64,000 nucleotides of DNA from Roseibium suaedae. Its GTDB lineage: Bacteria; Pseudomonadota; Alphaproteobacteria; Rhizobiales; Stappiaceae. The notes beneath the pieces were generated by a model. The model saw nothing but the letters and a program-made list of their open reading frames with translations. It was not told the DNA's origin and did not search any database. Below, piece after piece: positions 45,264 through 55,307 of this stretch (the stretch's first letter is position 1; each line of letters opens with the position of its first letter). The stretch is from NCBI RefSeq assembly GCF_900142725.1, contig NZ_FRBW01000004.1:434001-498000 (forward strand), in the 5' to 3' direction. Position numbers and translations under genes: made by a program.

Positions 45264-45418
45264 CGGTTGCTCCTTTTAGCCGTCACGCGCCAGAAATGCT
45301 GCGACGGATCCCTGAGGTTTGGCGGCCACCCGAGCCGCAAATCAGGGGCACATTAGCGGATTGGCTGCGGGTGAAAAAGGTCCGGCATGTTCAATCCCTG
45401 GCCTTGGCGGAATTTTGA

Positions 45419-46090
45419 TCACACCGCCTTCTCCAGGGGCAAAAGTCTGTAGACGCTCGACTTTTTGATCTCTGCATCTTCCAGCGCGCCGACCACGGGA
45501 ACCGCATAGGTTGCCAGAAGCTCCAGCCTTTCCCTGGGCAGATAGGATCTGCCGGGGTCGCCGACATAGACCTTCGTGCCCTTGGCCTGCAGCCTGTCCG
45601 CAAAGGCCAGAACCTTCAGCGCCATGGGTTTGTCGTAGAAGACATCGCCGAAGAAGGCGACGTCCACATCGAGGGCAGGACCTGAAGTGAGATCTTCGGT
45701 CGTGAAGGTGATGGCCACATTGTTCAGGGCGGCGTTCAGTTCACCGGCCGTCTTGGCAAAGCGGTCGATGTCGACGGCGGAACAGCTGGCAGCGCCAGCC
45801 ATCATGGCGGCGATGCCGACAATGCCGGAGCCCGACGCAAAATCGAGCACCGTCTTGCCGGCGACAAGCTCGCGATTGTCCAGAAGATGCCGGGCGAGCG
45901 CCTGACCACCTGCCCAGGCAAAGGCCCAGAATGGCGGCGGCAAGCCGATCTCGCCCAGTTCGTCTTCGGTGCATTGCCATAGATCCATGGCTTCATCGGC
46001 CAGATGCAGGCGGATTTCCTCCGCATGCGGCACTGGTTTGATGCGTGTCTGGGTCCGGATGAAGTGAGCAGGATCTTTGACTGGGTCCAT
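45419..46090 (-). CDS. ETFB-type lysine methyltransferase-like protein
   Basis: A 223-residue SAM methyltransferase. Motif I is LDFASGSGIVGIAAMMAGA. The GDVFYDKPMA segment and PFWAFAWAGGQALARHLLD are typical of the electron-transfer-flavoprotein beta-subunit lysine methyltransferase group rather than the L11 enzyme PrmA. Its ATG directly follows the EVE-protein stop, so the MTase, EVE and YciI genes form one unit. Target in this organism inferred, not proven. Confidence 0.82.
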   Translation of the reverse strand: MDPVKDPAHFIRTQTRIKPVPHAEEIRLHLADEAMDLWQCTEDELGEIGLPPPFWAFAWAGGQALARHLLDNRELVAGKTVLDFASGSGIVGIAAMMAGAASCSAVDIDRFAKTAGELNAALNNVAITFTTEDLTSGPALDVDVAFFGDVFYDKPMALKVLAFADRLQAKGTKVYVGDPGRSYLPRERLELLATYAVPVVGALEDAEIKKSSVYRLLPLEKAV

Positions 46091-46516
46091 TTAGGCTGGG
46101 TCTTTAAGGCCGCCCATCTCGCAGACGATGCGCCATTCTTCTTCCGTCACAGGCTGGACGGACAGACGCATGGAGGTGACGAGGGACATTTCGGAAAGGC
46201 GCGGCTCCGCCTTCACGTCGGCCAGGGTGACCGGCTTGGGCATGTCGCGCAAGGCGCGGAAGGCAACGCAATCCCAGCGCGGATCGTCGGTCTTCGGATC
46301 CGGATGGATCCCGCTGCAGACCTCGACGATGCCGACGACTTCCTTGCCGATGTTGGAGTGATAGAAGAAGGCCTTGTCGCCGATTTCCATCGACCGCATG
46401 TTGTTGCGGGCCAGATAGTTGCGGATGCCATCCCAGGATTCACCCTCGGCGCCCTTGGCCTTCTGCTGTTCCCAGGACCACTTGTCCGGCTCGGACTTGA
46501 TCAGCCAGTACCGCAC
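46091..46516 (-). CDS. EVE domain protein
   Basis: A 141-residue PUA-like EVE domain, beginning at a GTG that directly follows the YciI stop. RYWLIKSEPDKWSWEQQ and ARNNMRSMEIGDKAFFYHS are family hallmarks, including the aromatic cage residues thought to recognise modified bases. The usual function is modified-nucleotide or RNA binding. Operon with a YciI protein upstream and the MTase downstream. Confidence 0.92.
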   Translation of the reverse strand: MRYWLIKSEPDKWSWEQQKAKGAEGESWDGIRNYLARNNMRSMEIGDKAFFYHSNIGKEVVGIVEVCSGIHPDPKTDDPRWDCVAFRALRDMPKPVTLADVKAEPRLSEMSLVTSMRLSVQPVTEEEWRIVCEMGGLKDPA

Positions 46517-46807
46517 TTACTTTGCCTCCGGGTTCTTCACGGCCCAGTTCCAGGCGCGAATCTCGACCGAAGCAAAAAGGCCCGCCTTGGCATAGGGGTC
46601 CTGATCGGCAATCGCCTGTGCAGCGGCCTTGTCCGCGGCTTCCACGATCACCAGGGAGCCGGCCATGTTGCCGTCATCGTCGAGGAAGGGACCGGCGGCC
46701 TTGAGGCTGTCGCCAAGGCCCTTGAGGAATTCGATATGGGCCGGGCGGTTGTCCAGACGGACCTGAAGGGCGCCGGGCTTGTCGGTGCAAAGGAAAGCGA
46801 AGAGCAT
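46517..46807 (-). CDS. YciI family protein
   Basis: A 96-residue ferredoxin-like-fold protein, starting at 46807 with GGAG before the ATG. MLFAFLCTDKPGALQVRLD and HIEFLKGLGDSLKAAGPFLDD are the YciI pattern, including the His-Asp pair thought to be the active site. The biochemical role is not known in most members. First gene of the YciI-EVE-MTase unit. Confidence 0.9.
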   Translation of the reverse strand: MLFAFLCTDKPGALQVRLDNRPAHIEFLKGLGDSLKAAGPFLDDDGNMAGSLVIVEAADKAAAQAIADQDPYAKAGLFASVEIRAWNWAVKNPEAK

Positions 46808-46921
46808 TGTCGTCTCCATGTTGAGTTGGCGCACTTTAGAAGCAGCTAACCGGCAAACTCAATCGGGAAAGAGCGCTGGCACCGTTATGGTCCAAGCCGC
46901 CCTTTGGAATGCCGGGGAAAA

Positions 46922-47929
46922 TCAGGCTCCGGCATTCTCGGACTTGAGCGGCCGGGTCATCAGGGCCGTGATTGCCTCGTCAATGGACAGCTTGCCGGAG
47001 ATGAGTTGAGCCACGGTCGTTGAGATCGGCAGATCCACCTTGAGCCGTTCGGCAAGCTCCACGGCGATCCGGGCCGAGTGAGCACCTTCCGCCAGCTTGC
47101 CACCCGCATTGATCAGGTCCTGGGCGGTCTTTCCGCGTCCAAGCTCGATGCCGAAGGAGAAGTTGCGGGATTGGGGCGTGGAACAGGTCAGCACAAGGTC
47201 ACCCAGGCCGGAGAGGCCGGTGAGCGTGTCCTGTCTGGCTCCCATGGCAAGTCCAAGCCGTGTCAGTTCTGCAAAACCACGGGCGGTGAGGGCAGCTTGC
47301 GCGCTAGCGCCGAGCTTTCGCCCGACGACCGCGCCACAGGCGATGGCCAGCACGTTCTTGAGCGCGCCGCCAACCTGAACACCGGTCAGGTCCGTCGAGG
47401 TGTAGGGGCGGAAGGCCTGGGAGGCCATGGCCCGGGACAGGCTGTCGGCCAGATCCTGTGTTTCTGCGGCGATGGTCACTGCGGTTGGCAGACCCTTGGC
47501 GACATCATCGGCAAAGCTCGGGCCGGACAATAGCGCAGGCCGGGCATCGGGAAGTTCCTCGGCCATGACTTCGGTCAGCAGCTTGCCGCTGCCCTGCTCG
47601 ATGCCCTTGGCGCAAAGCACGACCGGAATGCCCGGACGCAGGTGCGGCTTCAGGGCTGCCAGCATGGAGCGGGTGGTCTGGGCCGGGGTCACCAGAAGGA
47701 TGGCGTCCTGTCCGGCAAAATCGGACAACTCACTGGTAGCGCGGATTTCCTCGTCAAAGGTGATGCCTGGAAGGTATCGGCTGTTTTGCTGGCGCGACCG
47801 GACATCGGAGACGGTTCCGGGGTCGCGGGCCCAGAGGGTCACTTCGCGTCCGGCACGGGCCGCCGTGAGCGCCAGTGCGGTTCCCCAGGCCCCGCCGCCG
47901 GCAACGCCGATTCGCTCGACTGACGTCAT
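46922..47929 (-). CDS. gpsA: Glycerol-3-phosphate dehydrogenase (NAD(P)+)
   Basis: A 335-residue cytosolic enzyme reducing dihydroxyacetone phosphate to sn-glycerol-3-phosphate for phospholipid synthesis. The Rossmann start GVAGGGAWGTALALTAARAG, VVLCAKGIEQGSGKLL, VGGALKNVLAIACGAV (catalytic Lys) and LTGLSGLGDLVLTCSTPQSRN are conserved. Overlaps the Nudix stop by ATGA, with AGGAG before the ATG; tsaD lies just upstream in the same direction. Confidence 0.96.
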   Translation of the reverse strand: MTSVERIGVAGGGAWGTALALTAARAGREVTLWARDPGTVSDVRSRQQNSRYLPGITFDEEIRATSELSDFAGQDAILLVTPAQTTRSMLAALKPHLRPGIPVVLCAKGIEQGSGKLLTEVMAEELPDARPALLSGPSFADDVAKGLPTAVTIAAETQDLADSLSRAMASQAFRPYTSTDLTGVQVGGALKNVLAIACGAVVGRKLGASAQAALTARGFAELTRLGLAMGARQDTLTGLSGLGDLVLTCSTPQSRNFSFGIELGRGKTAQDLINAGGKLAEGAHSARIAVELAERLKVDLPISTTVAQLISGKLSIDEAITALMTRPLKSENAGA

Positions 47930-48423
47930 GCTTTTTCTCCTGAAACCCGGGCCCGCAAGGCCTCCAGTGGATCGTTGAAAAACGCGAAGAAGGTTCCCGG
48001 ACGGTTGAGTTCCTCGCCATGAAGGTCAAGCCAGAACAGCCGGAAGCGGATCGGATCGCCGCCATTGCTCGGGGTCATCTCGAAATGTTCCCACTCTTCC
48101 TGAGGGATCCGGTCGATCCTTGCATGAAAGAGCTTGCGGAGGTGCCGGCCGCGCAGGGGCTGATCCGGCGGTGTCTGGCACTGGGGATGGTCCTTCAGCG
48201 TCTCGAAGGGAATGTCCTGATCGGCAAAATGCTCGAAGGCCGTGTCGAGCACGAGCCCGGTCTCTTCGATGAATTCGCGCCGGGCACCGATCAGATAGCT
48301 TTCGCCCGGATCGATGGTGCCGCCGGGAATCTGCAGGCCGACCTCCGGATGATCCGGTTCGCTGAAGACCAGCAGGCGTGACCCGCAGGTGAGATAGACA
48401 TAGGCCTTGTGATAGATCTTCAT
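47926..48423 (-). CDS. Nudix hydrolase
   Basis: A 165-residue protein with the Nudix box around GGTIDPGESYLIGARREFIEETGL (residues about 35-58), the GX5EX7REUXEEXGU pattern that binds Mg. It hydrolyses a nucleoside diphosphate linked to another group; substrate unknown. The ATG at 48423 follows a GTG; translational coupling with gpsA by a 4-bp overlap. Confidence 0.88.
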   Translation of the reverse strand: MKIYHKAYVYLTCGSRLLVFSEPDHPEVGLQIPGGTIDPGESYLIGARREFIEETGLVLDTAFEHFADQDIPFETLKDHPQCQTPPDQPLRGRHLRKLFHARIDRIPQEEWEHFEMTPSNGGDPIRFRLFWLDLHGEELNRPGTFFAFFNDPLEALRARVSGEKA

Positions 48424-48501
48424 CACCGAATCCGTTGCTGGCTGGATGCGGTTATCCCTATCAAGTCTGGCAGCAATGCGGAACAGGCCGTGATTAGGTG
48501 A

Positions 48502-49581
48502 TCAGACCTTGGCGCCTTTTTTCCCGGATCCCAGAACGCTGCCGGAAATCTGATCCAGCGGCCAGCGGGGGCGAGGGGACAGGCCCATGTCATCGACAGG
48601 GCCAAGGCGCAGGCGCTCGATCCCGGCCCAGGCGATCATCGCGGCATTGTCCGTGCAAAGCCGCATGGGCGGGGCAACGAAACGGGCGCCTGCCTGTTCG
48701 GCAGCTTCGGTCAGGGCGCTGCGGATTTCCTGATTGGCGGCAACGCCTCCTGCCACCACGATGGCAGGCTGAATATCGGGATAGCGTTCGCGGAAAAGCT
48801 CCAGTGCGGTCCGGGTCCTTGCCGAAAGTACGCCGGCCACGGCCTTCTGGAACGCGGCGCAGAGGTCGGCGACGGTCTGGTCGTCCACGGGCTCCAGTTT
48901 CTGGGCCTGTGTGCGCAGTGCGGTCTTGAGGCCTGCGAAAGACATGTCGAGACCGGGACGGTCCAGCAGCGGGCGGGGCAGGCGGAACCGGTTCGGATCG
49001 CCCTTGCGGGCCATCTGTTCCACCGCCGGGCCGCCGGGATAGGGCAGGCCGAGAAGTTTTGCCGTCTTGTCGAAGGCTTCGCCAATGGCGTCGTCAATGG
49101 TGGTGCCGAGGCGCTCGTAATCGCCGATGCCGCGCACCATCAGAAACTGGCTGTGGCCACCGGAGACCAGAAGCAGCAGGAAGGGAAAATCGAGGTCATC
49201 CGTCAGCCGCGCTGTCAGCGCATGGCCTTCCAGATGATTGACCGCGATCAGCGGCTTGCCTGCGGCCATGGCGATGGCCTTGGCCGTCATCAGGCCAACA
49301 ATTACACCGCCGATCAGACCGGGACCGGCCGTGGCTGCGACGGCATCGATCTCATCAAAGCTGCAATTGGCCTCCGCCAGTGCTTCGGCGACGATCCGGT
49401 CGAGCACTTCGATATGGGCGCGGGCTGCGATTTCCGGCACGACACCGCCGAATTCCGTGTGCTCGTCGATCTGGGAGCGGATCACATTGGACAGGATTTC
49501 AGGCGAAGCCGGACCCCGGACCACCGCGGCGGCGGTCTCGTCACAACTTGTCTCGATGCCCAGAACGGTCAGCGACCGCAT
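48502..49581 (-). CDS. tsaD: tRNA N6-adenosine threonylcarbamoyltransferase
   Basis: A 359-residue ASKHA-fold enzyme that transfers the threonylcarbamoyl group to A37 of ANN-decoding tRNAs with TsaB and Tsa[16 protein letters not shown] at the start, the metal-binding [20 protein letters not shown] and [23 protein letters not shown] end ([15 protein letters not shown]) are intact. Alternative starts at 49608 and earlier exist; 49581 matches the homology start. Divergent from hemC. Confidence 0.95.
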   Translation of the reverse strand: MRSLTVLGIETSCDETAAAVVRGPASPEILSNVIRSQIDEHTEFGGVVPEIAARAHIEVLDRIVAEALAEANCSFDEIDAVAATAGPGLIGGVIVGLMTAKAIAMAAGKPLIAVNHLEGHALTARLTDDLDFPFLLLLVSGGHSQFLMVRGIGDYERLGTTIDDAIGEAFDKTAKLLGLPYPGGPAVEQMARKGDPNRFRLPRPLLDRPGLDMSFAGLKTALRTQAQKLEPVDDQTVADLCAAFQKAVAGVLSARTRTALELFRERYPDIQPAIVVAGGVAANQEIRSALTEAAEQAGARFVAPPMRLCTDNAAMIAWAGIERLRLGPVDDMGLSPRPRWPLDQISGSVLGSGKKGAKV

Positions 49582-49621
49582 GTCGCATTGGGTTTCGGCG
49601 GAATTCATTCTTGCTTCTGCA

Positions 49622-49650
49622 TTGGCCATTGCAAGCCAAGGGCCTATCAT
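49622..49650 (+). promoter_or_regulatory. Putative hemC-operon promoter
   Basis: TTGGCC (49622-49627), a 17-base spacer, then TATCAT (49645-49650). Located in the 134-bp tsaD-hemC divergent region and inside the alternative 5' extension of tsaD, which argues for the shorter tsaD. It leaves a leader of about 60 bases. Confidence 0.5.
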
Positions 49651-49715
49651 CTACCGAGCAAAAAGTCGTCACGTTTCTTGGCCCGTCCGGGTCCGAATTT
49701 CTGGGAATTGAGTTC

Positions 49716-50639
49716 TTGGCTTCCAAACTTATCCGTATCGGTACGCGCGGCAGCGCTCTCGCCCTCGCACAGGCTCATGAAACCCGCAGCCGTCTGATGG
49801 CCGCTCACGACCTGCCGGAAGAGGCTTTCGAGATTGTCGTGATCAAGACCTCTGGCGATCAGATTCAGGACAGGCCTCTGTCCGAAGCTGGCGGCAAGGG
49901 GCTTTTCACCAAGGAGATCGAGGAAGCCATGCTGGATGGCCGCATCGATCTGGCGGTGCATTCTTCCAAGGACATGCCGACCGTTCTGCCGGACGGTCTG
50001 GGGCTCACAGCGTTCCTGCCGCGCGAAGACGTGCGTGATGCGTTTCTGTCGCCCAAGGCCAGAACCTTGACCGAACTGCCGCATGGCGCGGTCGTCGGCT
50101 CCAGTTCCCTGCGCCGTCAGGCCATGATCAAGCGCCTGCGCCCGGACATCGAAGTGGTCATGTACCGCGGCAACCTGCAGACCCGGCTGAAGAAGCTGGA
50201 AGAAGGGCAGGTGGATGCAACGCTGCTGGCTTATGCCGGCCTGCGCCGCCTCGGCCTTGAGGAACATGTCACCAGCCTTCTGGATACGGATGATTTCCTG
50301 CCCGCTGTCGGGCAGGGGGCAATCGGTATTGAAAGCCGACTGGACGATGCGGAGACGCTGGCTCTGCTCGCGCCGATCCATGATGCGGACACCCAGTTCC
50401 GGTTGGATGCGGAGCGGGCATTCCTGGCGGTTCTAGACGGATCCTGCCGCACGCCGATTGGCGGTCTTGCGACTGTCGAGGGCGACAAGCTGCATTTCCG
50501 TGGCAAGATCCTGAAGCCGGACGGGTCTGAAGTGCATGAGATTTCCCGTGAAGGCTTTACCTCGGATGCCCTGCTAATTGGCCGCGAGGCAGGTCTTGCG
50601 CTGAAAGACCTGGCCGGACCGAATTTTCTGGCAGGCTGA
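49716..50639 (+). CDS. hemC: Porphobilinogen deaminase (hydroxymethylbilane synthase)
   Basis: A 307-residue cytosolic enzyme that builds hydroxymethylbilane from four porphobilinogens. [19 protein letters not shown] at the start, [32 protein letters not shown], and [10 protein letters not shown] with Cys244 holding the dipyrromethane cofactor are all present. The start is a TTG, the only in-frame candidate near the homology start. hemD follows after 3 bp. Confidence 0.95.
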   Translation: MASKLIRIGTRGSALALAQAHETRSRLMAAHDLPEEAFEIVVIKTSGDQIQDRPLSEAGGKGLFTKEIEEAMLDGRIDLAVHSSKDMPTVLPDGLGLTAFLPREDVRDAFLSPKARTLTELPHGAVVGSSSLRRQAMIKRLRPDIEVVMYRGNLQTRLKKLEEGQVDATLLAYAGLRRLGLEEHVTSLLDTDDFLPAVGQGAIGIESRLDDAETLALLAPIHDADTQFRLDAERAFLAVLDGSCRTPIGGLATVEGDKLHFRGKILKPDGSEVHEISREGFTSDALLIGREAGLALKDLAGPNFLAG

Positions 50640-50642
50640 CCC

Positions 50643-51350
50643 ATGCGGTTTCTCGTGACCCGGCCTGAACCTGATTGCACGCGCACAGCGGGCAAGCTTC
50701 AGGCCATGGGGCACGAGGGGCTTCTGGCCCCCATGTTGCACCTCGTTCCCTCAGCTCCCTATGCGTTTGACCTTGAGGGAGTTGGGGCGCTTGCGGTGAC
50801 GAGTGTGCGGACCGTTGCCAGTCTGGCTGCCCATCCACAGCTTCCGGCACTATTGAGCCTTCCTGCCTATGCGGTCGGGGCAAGGACTGCGTCAGCGTTG
50901 CGGGAGGCAGGCTTTTCCAGGATTGCCTCAGCGGACCGGGATGTGGCCGCCCTTGCCGAATTGATTGGCGCTGAGGTTTCCGGCACGGCCGTGCTCTATC
51001 CTGCGGCGGAAGACCGGGCGGGGGATCTGGAAGGCGCGCTTGCCGCCAAGGGGCTGACCTGCCGGGTTGAAGTGGTCTACCGGATGGCTCCGAAGGGTGA
51101 ACTGCCTGACGAGATTGCCGCACAGCTGAAGGCGGGAAGTGTCGACGCCGTGCTGATTTATTCAAGCCGCACAGCCGAAATCTTCAAGGAAGCGGTGCAC
51201 AGGGCTGGACTGGCGCGTCTCCTGCCCCACATGCGGATTGTCGGAATTTCGCGGCAATCGGTGAGTGCATTTCACGGCCTTGCCTTGACCGTTCATGCAC
51301 CGCACCCAACTGAAGAAGCATTGCTGACGTTAGCCTTAAGCGGGAATTAA
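50643..51350 (+). CDS. hemD: Uroporphyrinogen-III synthase
   Basis: A 235-residue protein of the HemD fold, poorly conserved as usual, with FLVTRPEPDCTRTAGKL at the N-terminus, LPAYAVGARTASALREAGF and VYRMAPKGELPDEIAAQLK before DAVLIYSSRTAEIF. It closes hydroxymethylbilane to uroporphyrinogen III. It is 3 bp after hemC, confirming the assignment. Confidence 0.9.
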   Translation: MRFLVTRPEPDCTRTAGKLQAMGHEGLLAPMLHLVPSAPYAFDLEGVGALAVTSVRTVASLAAHPQLPALLSLPAYAVGARTASALREAGFSRIASADRDVAALAELIGAEVSGTAVLYPAAEDRAGDLEGALAAKGLTCRVEVVYRMAPKGELPDEIAAQLKAGSVDAVLIYSSRTAEIFKEAVHRAGLARLLPHMRIVGISRQSVSAFHGLALTVHAPHPTEEALLTLALSGN

Positions 51351-51483
51351 CCCGAAGCAGGCGAGTCGTTGGTCTCGCACCGCGAAAAAGACCTGCCGTA
51401 TCAGGTTCCCGTCGCGGCGCCAGTGTGTATGGTAGGAAAGAAGGAAGCTGGCTTGATCCAGCGAGAGGTTGAGGAGACGCACG

Positions 51484-53289
51484 ATGGCAACGGACAAGGA
51501 CGCGGCAGGCACCGGTACCGGATCCAAGTCTTCCGGAACTGAAAAGCCCGCAGCCACCAAGTCTGCGGGGACGGGATCTTCTTCCAGCTCGAGCGCCGCT
51601 TCTGCGGGCAAACGCCCGGTGACAATCGACCTGAAAGCCGAAGCCGTGGGCGGCAAGGCACCTGCCGCTTCGCAGGCCTCTTCCACGGGGCAGGGCGCGT
51701 CTGCAGCCGGTTCCAAGGCACCGTCGGCCTCTGCAGCTTCCTCTTCTGCCTCTGCTGCATCGGCAACCAAGCCTTCCGTGCCGGGTGCAGCCAAAACCTC
51801 TGTTCCGCCCACTTCCAGCGACAAGACCGCGAGCCCTGCCAAGGCCGTTGCCGCAGAGCCGGAAAAGACCGCCGCAGGCGAGAAACTTGCCGCTGCCGTT
51901 GCAGGTGAAGCGGGCAAGAGTTCCAGTTCCTCCTCTCCGTCGTCGACCTCATCGTCTTCAGCCGATTCGTCGGCCAGCGGCACGGGAACTGGTTCTGGCG
52001 GTAACTCGGGCAGCGGTTCAGGCAACGGATCGTCCGGCTCTGGTGCAGCTTCCAAGCCGTCCGTCGCTTCTGTTTCCGCAGGGGAGCAGGGAAGCGGTGT
52101 TGTGGCGATGATCTCCGCCGGTCTCTTTGGCGGCCTAGTTGTACTGGCTGGGGCTTACGGGCTTCATTCCGCAGGCGTTCTGAAATTCGGCGGTGGCGCA
52201 GACGAGCGTGTCGATGCGGTTTTGTCGCGCGTGGCCGGGCTTGAAGAAAAGGTCCAGGGTCTGGAGACCACTGGAACGACGGTCACTGAAAACGCTCAGA
52301 AGCTGGATCAGCTTCAGGAAAAAATTGAAACGGTCGACAACGCCAGCCGCGGAGCCCTGTCCGGTCTTGAAACCGCCATTGGTGAGCTGCGCAGCAGCAT
52401 CGGCGGCCAGGAGGCGAACGGCGAGGCTCAGGCTTCCGCTCAACCGGCACCGCAGGAAGGCGGTGCGGCTCAGACTGCTGAGGCTGCAAATGCACCTGCT
52501 GCCGATTTGTCTGGTCTGGAAAGCCGCATCGCGAGCGTTGAAACCCTTGCCAAAGCGGCTCAGGCGGCGGTGGCTTCCACGGATGCTGCGACGCAGGCCA
52601 TTGCCGACAGCCAGGCCAAGCTTGGCGAAACCGTTTCCGGTCTTTCTGCCAGCCTGAAGACGGCTTCGGACGAACAGGGCTCGGCTCTTTCCGGCCTCAA
52701 GGGCGAAATCGAAGCTCTGAGCGCCCGGGTTGCCGCCGTTGAAAAGACCATGGGGGATGCCACCGCACGGGAAGTTGCCGCTCGTGCTCTCTCTGTTTCC
52801 GCGCTCCGGTCTGCGGTGGATTCCGGCCAGCCATTCGAAACTGAACTGGCGGCTGTGAAGGCTGGCCTGCCGGACGGCACGGATCTCTCTGCCCTTGATG
52901 CTTATGCGGCAAAGGGAATTGAATCGCGCACGGCCCTGATCGCGGAATTCCCAGGCGTTGCCCGCAGCATGTTTGATGCTTTCAGCGCGCCGGAGCGGTC
53001 CGGCGACATGCTCGACAATCTGCTTTCGGGCGCCAAGTCCCTGATCGCGGTCCGCGGACCGGGAGATGCGGATGGAACGGGACCGGAGGCCGTGCTGCGG
53101 CGGATGGAAGATGCCGTTGCCAAGGGCGATCTGGAGGCCGCCGTCGCGGAGTTTCCGTCTCTGCCTGAAGAGGCGAAGACGATCGGTGAACCCTGGGTCA
53201 ACAAGACCAAGGCCCGTATCGCTGCCGACAAGCTGACGGCGGAAGCCACCCAAGAGCTCCTTTCCGCACTCGGCAAGAAGAGCAACTGA
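51484..53289 (+). CDS. Alphaproteobacterial Mic60/mitofilin-like protein (COG4223 type)
   Basis: A 601-residue inner-membrane protein. An Ala/Ser/Thr-rich, low-complexity N-terminus (about 1-205, with many SSSS and KTS runs) is followed by one helix around 205-227 (AMISAGLFGGLVVLAGAYG). Then comes a long coiled coil (VLSRVAGLEEKVQGLE and similar) and a C-terminal mitofilin-like region. Its place directly before the HemY-like gene in the hem operon is the synteny known for bacterial Mic60, the membrane-shaping ancestor of the mitochondrial MICOS core. GGAG lies seven bases before the ATG. Confidence 0.85.
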   Translation: MATDKDAAGTGTGSKSSGTEKPAATKSAGTGSSSSSSAASAGKRPVTIDLKAEAVGGKAPAASQASSTGQGASAAGSKAPSASAASSSASAASATKPSVPGAAKTSVPPTSSDKTASPAKAVAAEPEKTAAGEKLAAAVAGEAGKSSSSSSPSSTSSSSADSSASGTGTGSGGNSGSGSGNGSSGSGAASKPSVASVSAGEQGSGVVAMISAGLFGGLVVLAGAYGLHSAGVLKFGGGADERVDAVLSRVAGLEEKVQGLETTGTTVTENAQKLDQLQEKIETVDNASRGALSGLETAIGELRSSIGGQEANGEAQASAQPAPQEGGAAQTAEAANAPAADLSGLESRIASVETLAKAAQAAVASTDAATQAIADSQAKLGETVSGLSASLKTASDEQGSALSGLKGEIEALSARVAAVEKTMGDATAREVAARALSVSALRSAVDSGQPFETELAAVKAGLPDGTDLSALDAYAAKGIESRTALIAEFPGVARSMFDAFSAPERSGDMLDNLLSGAKSLIAVRGPGDADGTGPEAVLRRMEDAVAKGDLEAAVAEFPSLPEEAKTIGEPWVNKTKARIAADKLTAEATQELLSALGKKSN

Positions 53290-53364
53290 TTTCATTTCCG
53301 CACGGCATTTGCCGGCGGCCGTTTTCTCCGGTGCTGAGCGCCGGTTGACCTGGGAGCGAGAAGC

Positions 53365-55215
53365 ATGGTCCGCGTCCTGATCTTTTTTGGTCTCCTCTTC
53401 GTTGTTGCGGCGGGGTTTGCCTGGATGGCGGATTTGCCCGGCGTCGTCACCATCAGCTGGGCTGGCTATGTCTGGGAGCGTCCGCCCGTCGTGGCGGCCC
53501 TGCTGCTGGCCATCGTGCTGATTGCCTTCCTGCTGGTCGTCTGGCTGATCCTGAGCATTCTGCGCTCGCCGAAGATTGCCTCACGCTTCTTCCGCCGCCG
53601 CCGCAAGGACCGGGGCTACACTGCCCTGTCCAAGGGCCTGATCGCGCTTGGCGCAGGCGATGTGAAACAGGCGCGGAAATACGGCCAGGAAGCGGAAAAG
53701 CTGCTGCGGCATGAGCCTGCGGCCCAGCTTCTTCTGGCGCAGACCGCCCAGTTGTCCGGCAAGGACGACGAAGCACGGGCCCGGTTCGAGGCGATGCTCG
53801 ACAATTCGCAGACCCGCGCACTGGGCCTTCATGGTCTCTTCGTCGAAGCCGAGCGGCAGAACGAGCCGGTGGCAGCTCTTCATTATGCTCAGGAAGCGGT
53901 GAAGGAATCCCCGAAGCTGGAATGGGCCGGAAAGGCTGTTCTTGGCTATCAGGCGATTGCGCTGCGCTGGGAAGACGCTCTGCAGACGCTGGAGCGCAAC
54001 TACACGTCCAAGCAGATCGACAAGAAGACCTACCGCCGGCACAAGGCGGTCGTCCTGAGCGCTCTTGCCCAGTCGCTGGAAGATGGTGAGCCGGACCGGG
54101 CCTTCTCGCTGGCCAAGGAAGCTCATAGCCTTGCACCGGATCTGGTTCCGGCGGCTGTGGTGGCTGCCCGTCTTGCGACCCGCAAGAACGAGATCCGCAA
54201 GGCTGCGAAGATCGTTGAAACCTCGTGGAAGGTTTCGCCCCATCCGGATCTCGCAGAAGCCTATGCCCATGTGCGCACAGGGGATTCTGCCGCCGACCGG
54301 TTCAAGCGGGTCAAGGCGCTCGATGCCATGCGGGCCAACACCACGACCGGGGCTCTGGCTGTGGCCAAGGCGGCGCTCGAGGCGCGCGAATTCGCTGTTG
54401 CCCGTGAGCAGCTCAAGACCGTGCTGCAGGCCGAGCCGTCCCGGCAGGCCTTCCTGCTGATGGCGGAACTTGAAGACGCGGAAACCGGTGACCGGGGCCG
54501 CATGCAGGAGTGGCTGGCCCGCGCGGTCCGTGCCCCGCAGGACCCGGCCTGGGTTGCCGATGGTATTGTCTCCCGCGAGTGGCAGGCCGTCTCTCCGCTC
54601 ACCGGGCGGCTTGATGCCTTCGTCTGGCAGGTTCCGGCCGGACTGGACGAAGTCTCTGGCGGTCCCGTTCTCGAAGAAGCCCTGTTTGATGCCCCCGCTC
54701 TTTTGAAGGCGGAAGTGGTGACCGTCCCGGTCGGCCAATCCGACGGCCCTCATGTGGAGGCGGAAGCTGAAAAGCCGGCGCCTGTGAAAGCAGGAGCGCC
54801 TGCGGATGCGGAAGTGATTGACGTTGTCAGCACCAAGCCGGTGGAACCGGCCGTGTCTGCAGCAGCGGTTGCAACGAAGCCTGAGCCAGTGACAACAACC
54901 GTTGCCGAAGATCTGCCTCGTCCCGAAGGCTATGAGGGCACGACCGACGACGTGAAATTCATGAAGCGTCCTCAGGATCTGGCTCCTGCACCTGCTGCAG
55001 TAGCCGCCCCTTCCGGTGCTGACCCTGTGGCGGAACCGAAGGAAAAGGCCGCAGCCGGGGCCGCAGAGAAGCCGGTGGCAAAATCCAAAGTGGAAGAGGC
55101 GAAGGAAGACCTCGACAAGCCCATTTCCTTCCCGCTTGCGCGCATGCCGGACGATCCCGGGCTCGACGAGGATGACGAGCCGGAGGCCAAGCCAAAGCCG
55201 CGTTTCTTCAACTGA
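53365..55215 (+). CDS. hemY: HemY-like TPR membrane protein
   Basis: A 616-residue protein with two N-terminal transmembrane segments (about 3-21 and 43-66; the intervening SWAGYVWERPPVV is typical) and a TPR region, plus an acidic Pro/Ala/Glu tail ending in DDEPEAKPKPRFFN. This is the HemY_N-TPR family; the name does not mean protoporphyrinogen oxidase. It is thought to act in membrane organisation or haem handling. Follows the Mic60-like gene by 75 bp; a terminator follows. Confidence 0.88.
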   Translation: MVRVLIFFGLLFVVAAGFAWMADLPGVVTISWAGYVWERPPVVAALLLAIVLIAFLLVVWLILSILRSPKIASRFFRRRRKDRGYTALSKGLIALGAGDVKQARKYGQEAEKLLRHEPAAQLLLAQTAQLSGKDDEARARFEAMLDNSQTRALGLHGLFVEAERQNEPVAALHYAQEAVKESPKLEWAGKAVLGYQAIALRWEDALQTLERNYTSKQIDKKTYRRHKAVVLSALAQSLEDGEPDRAFSLAKEAHSLAPDLVPAAVVAARLATRKNEIRKAAKIVETSWKVSPHPDLAEAYAHVRTGDSAADRFKRVKALDAMRANTTTGALAVAKAALEAREFAVAREQLKTVLQAEPSRQAFLLMAELEDAETGDRGRMQEWLARAVRAPQDPAWVADGIVSREWQAVSPLTGRLDAFVWQVPAGLDEVSGGPVLEEALFDAPALLKAEVVTVPVGQSDGPHVEAEAEKPAPVKAGAPADAEVIDVVSTKPVEPAVSAAAVATKPEPVTTTVAEDLPRPEGYEGTTDDVKFMKRPQDLAPAPAAVAAPSGADPVAEPKEKAAAGAAEKPVAKSKVEEAKEDLDKPISFPLARMPDDPGLDEDDEPEAKPKPRFFN

Positions 55216-55225
55216 TCTTTCGGGG

Positions 55226-55252
55226 ACGGGCGCTGAATTTGCGCCCGTTTCC
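55226..55252 (+). terminator. Rho-independent terminator of the hem operon
   Basis: ACGGGCGC / GCGCCCGT with a seven-base loop and a short TTT after it, 11 bp past the HemY stop. Confidence 0.7.
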
Positions 55253-55307
55253 CATCGGCCCCTGAAGCGCTTGAAAAGGTTCTTCAACAGCCGGAGCGAG
55301 AAGCCTC

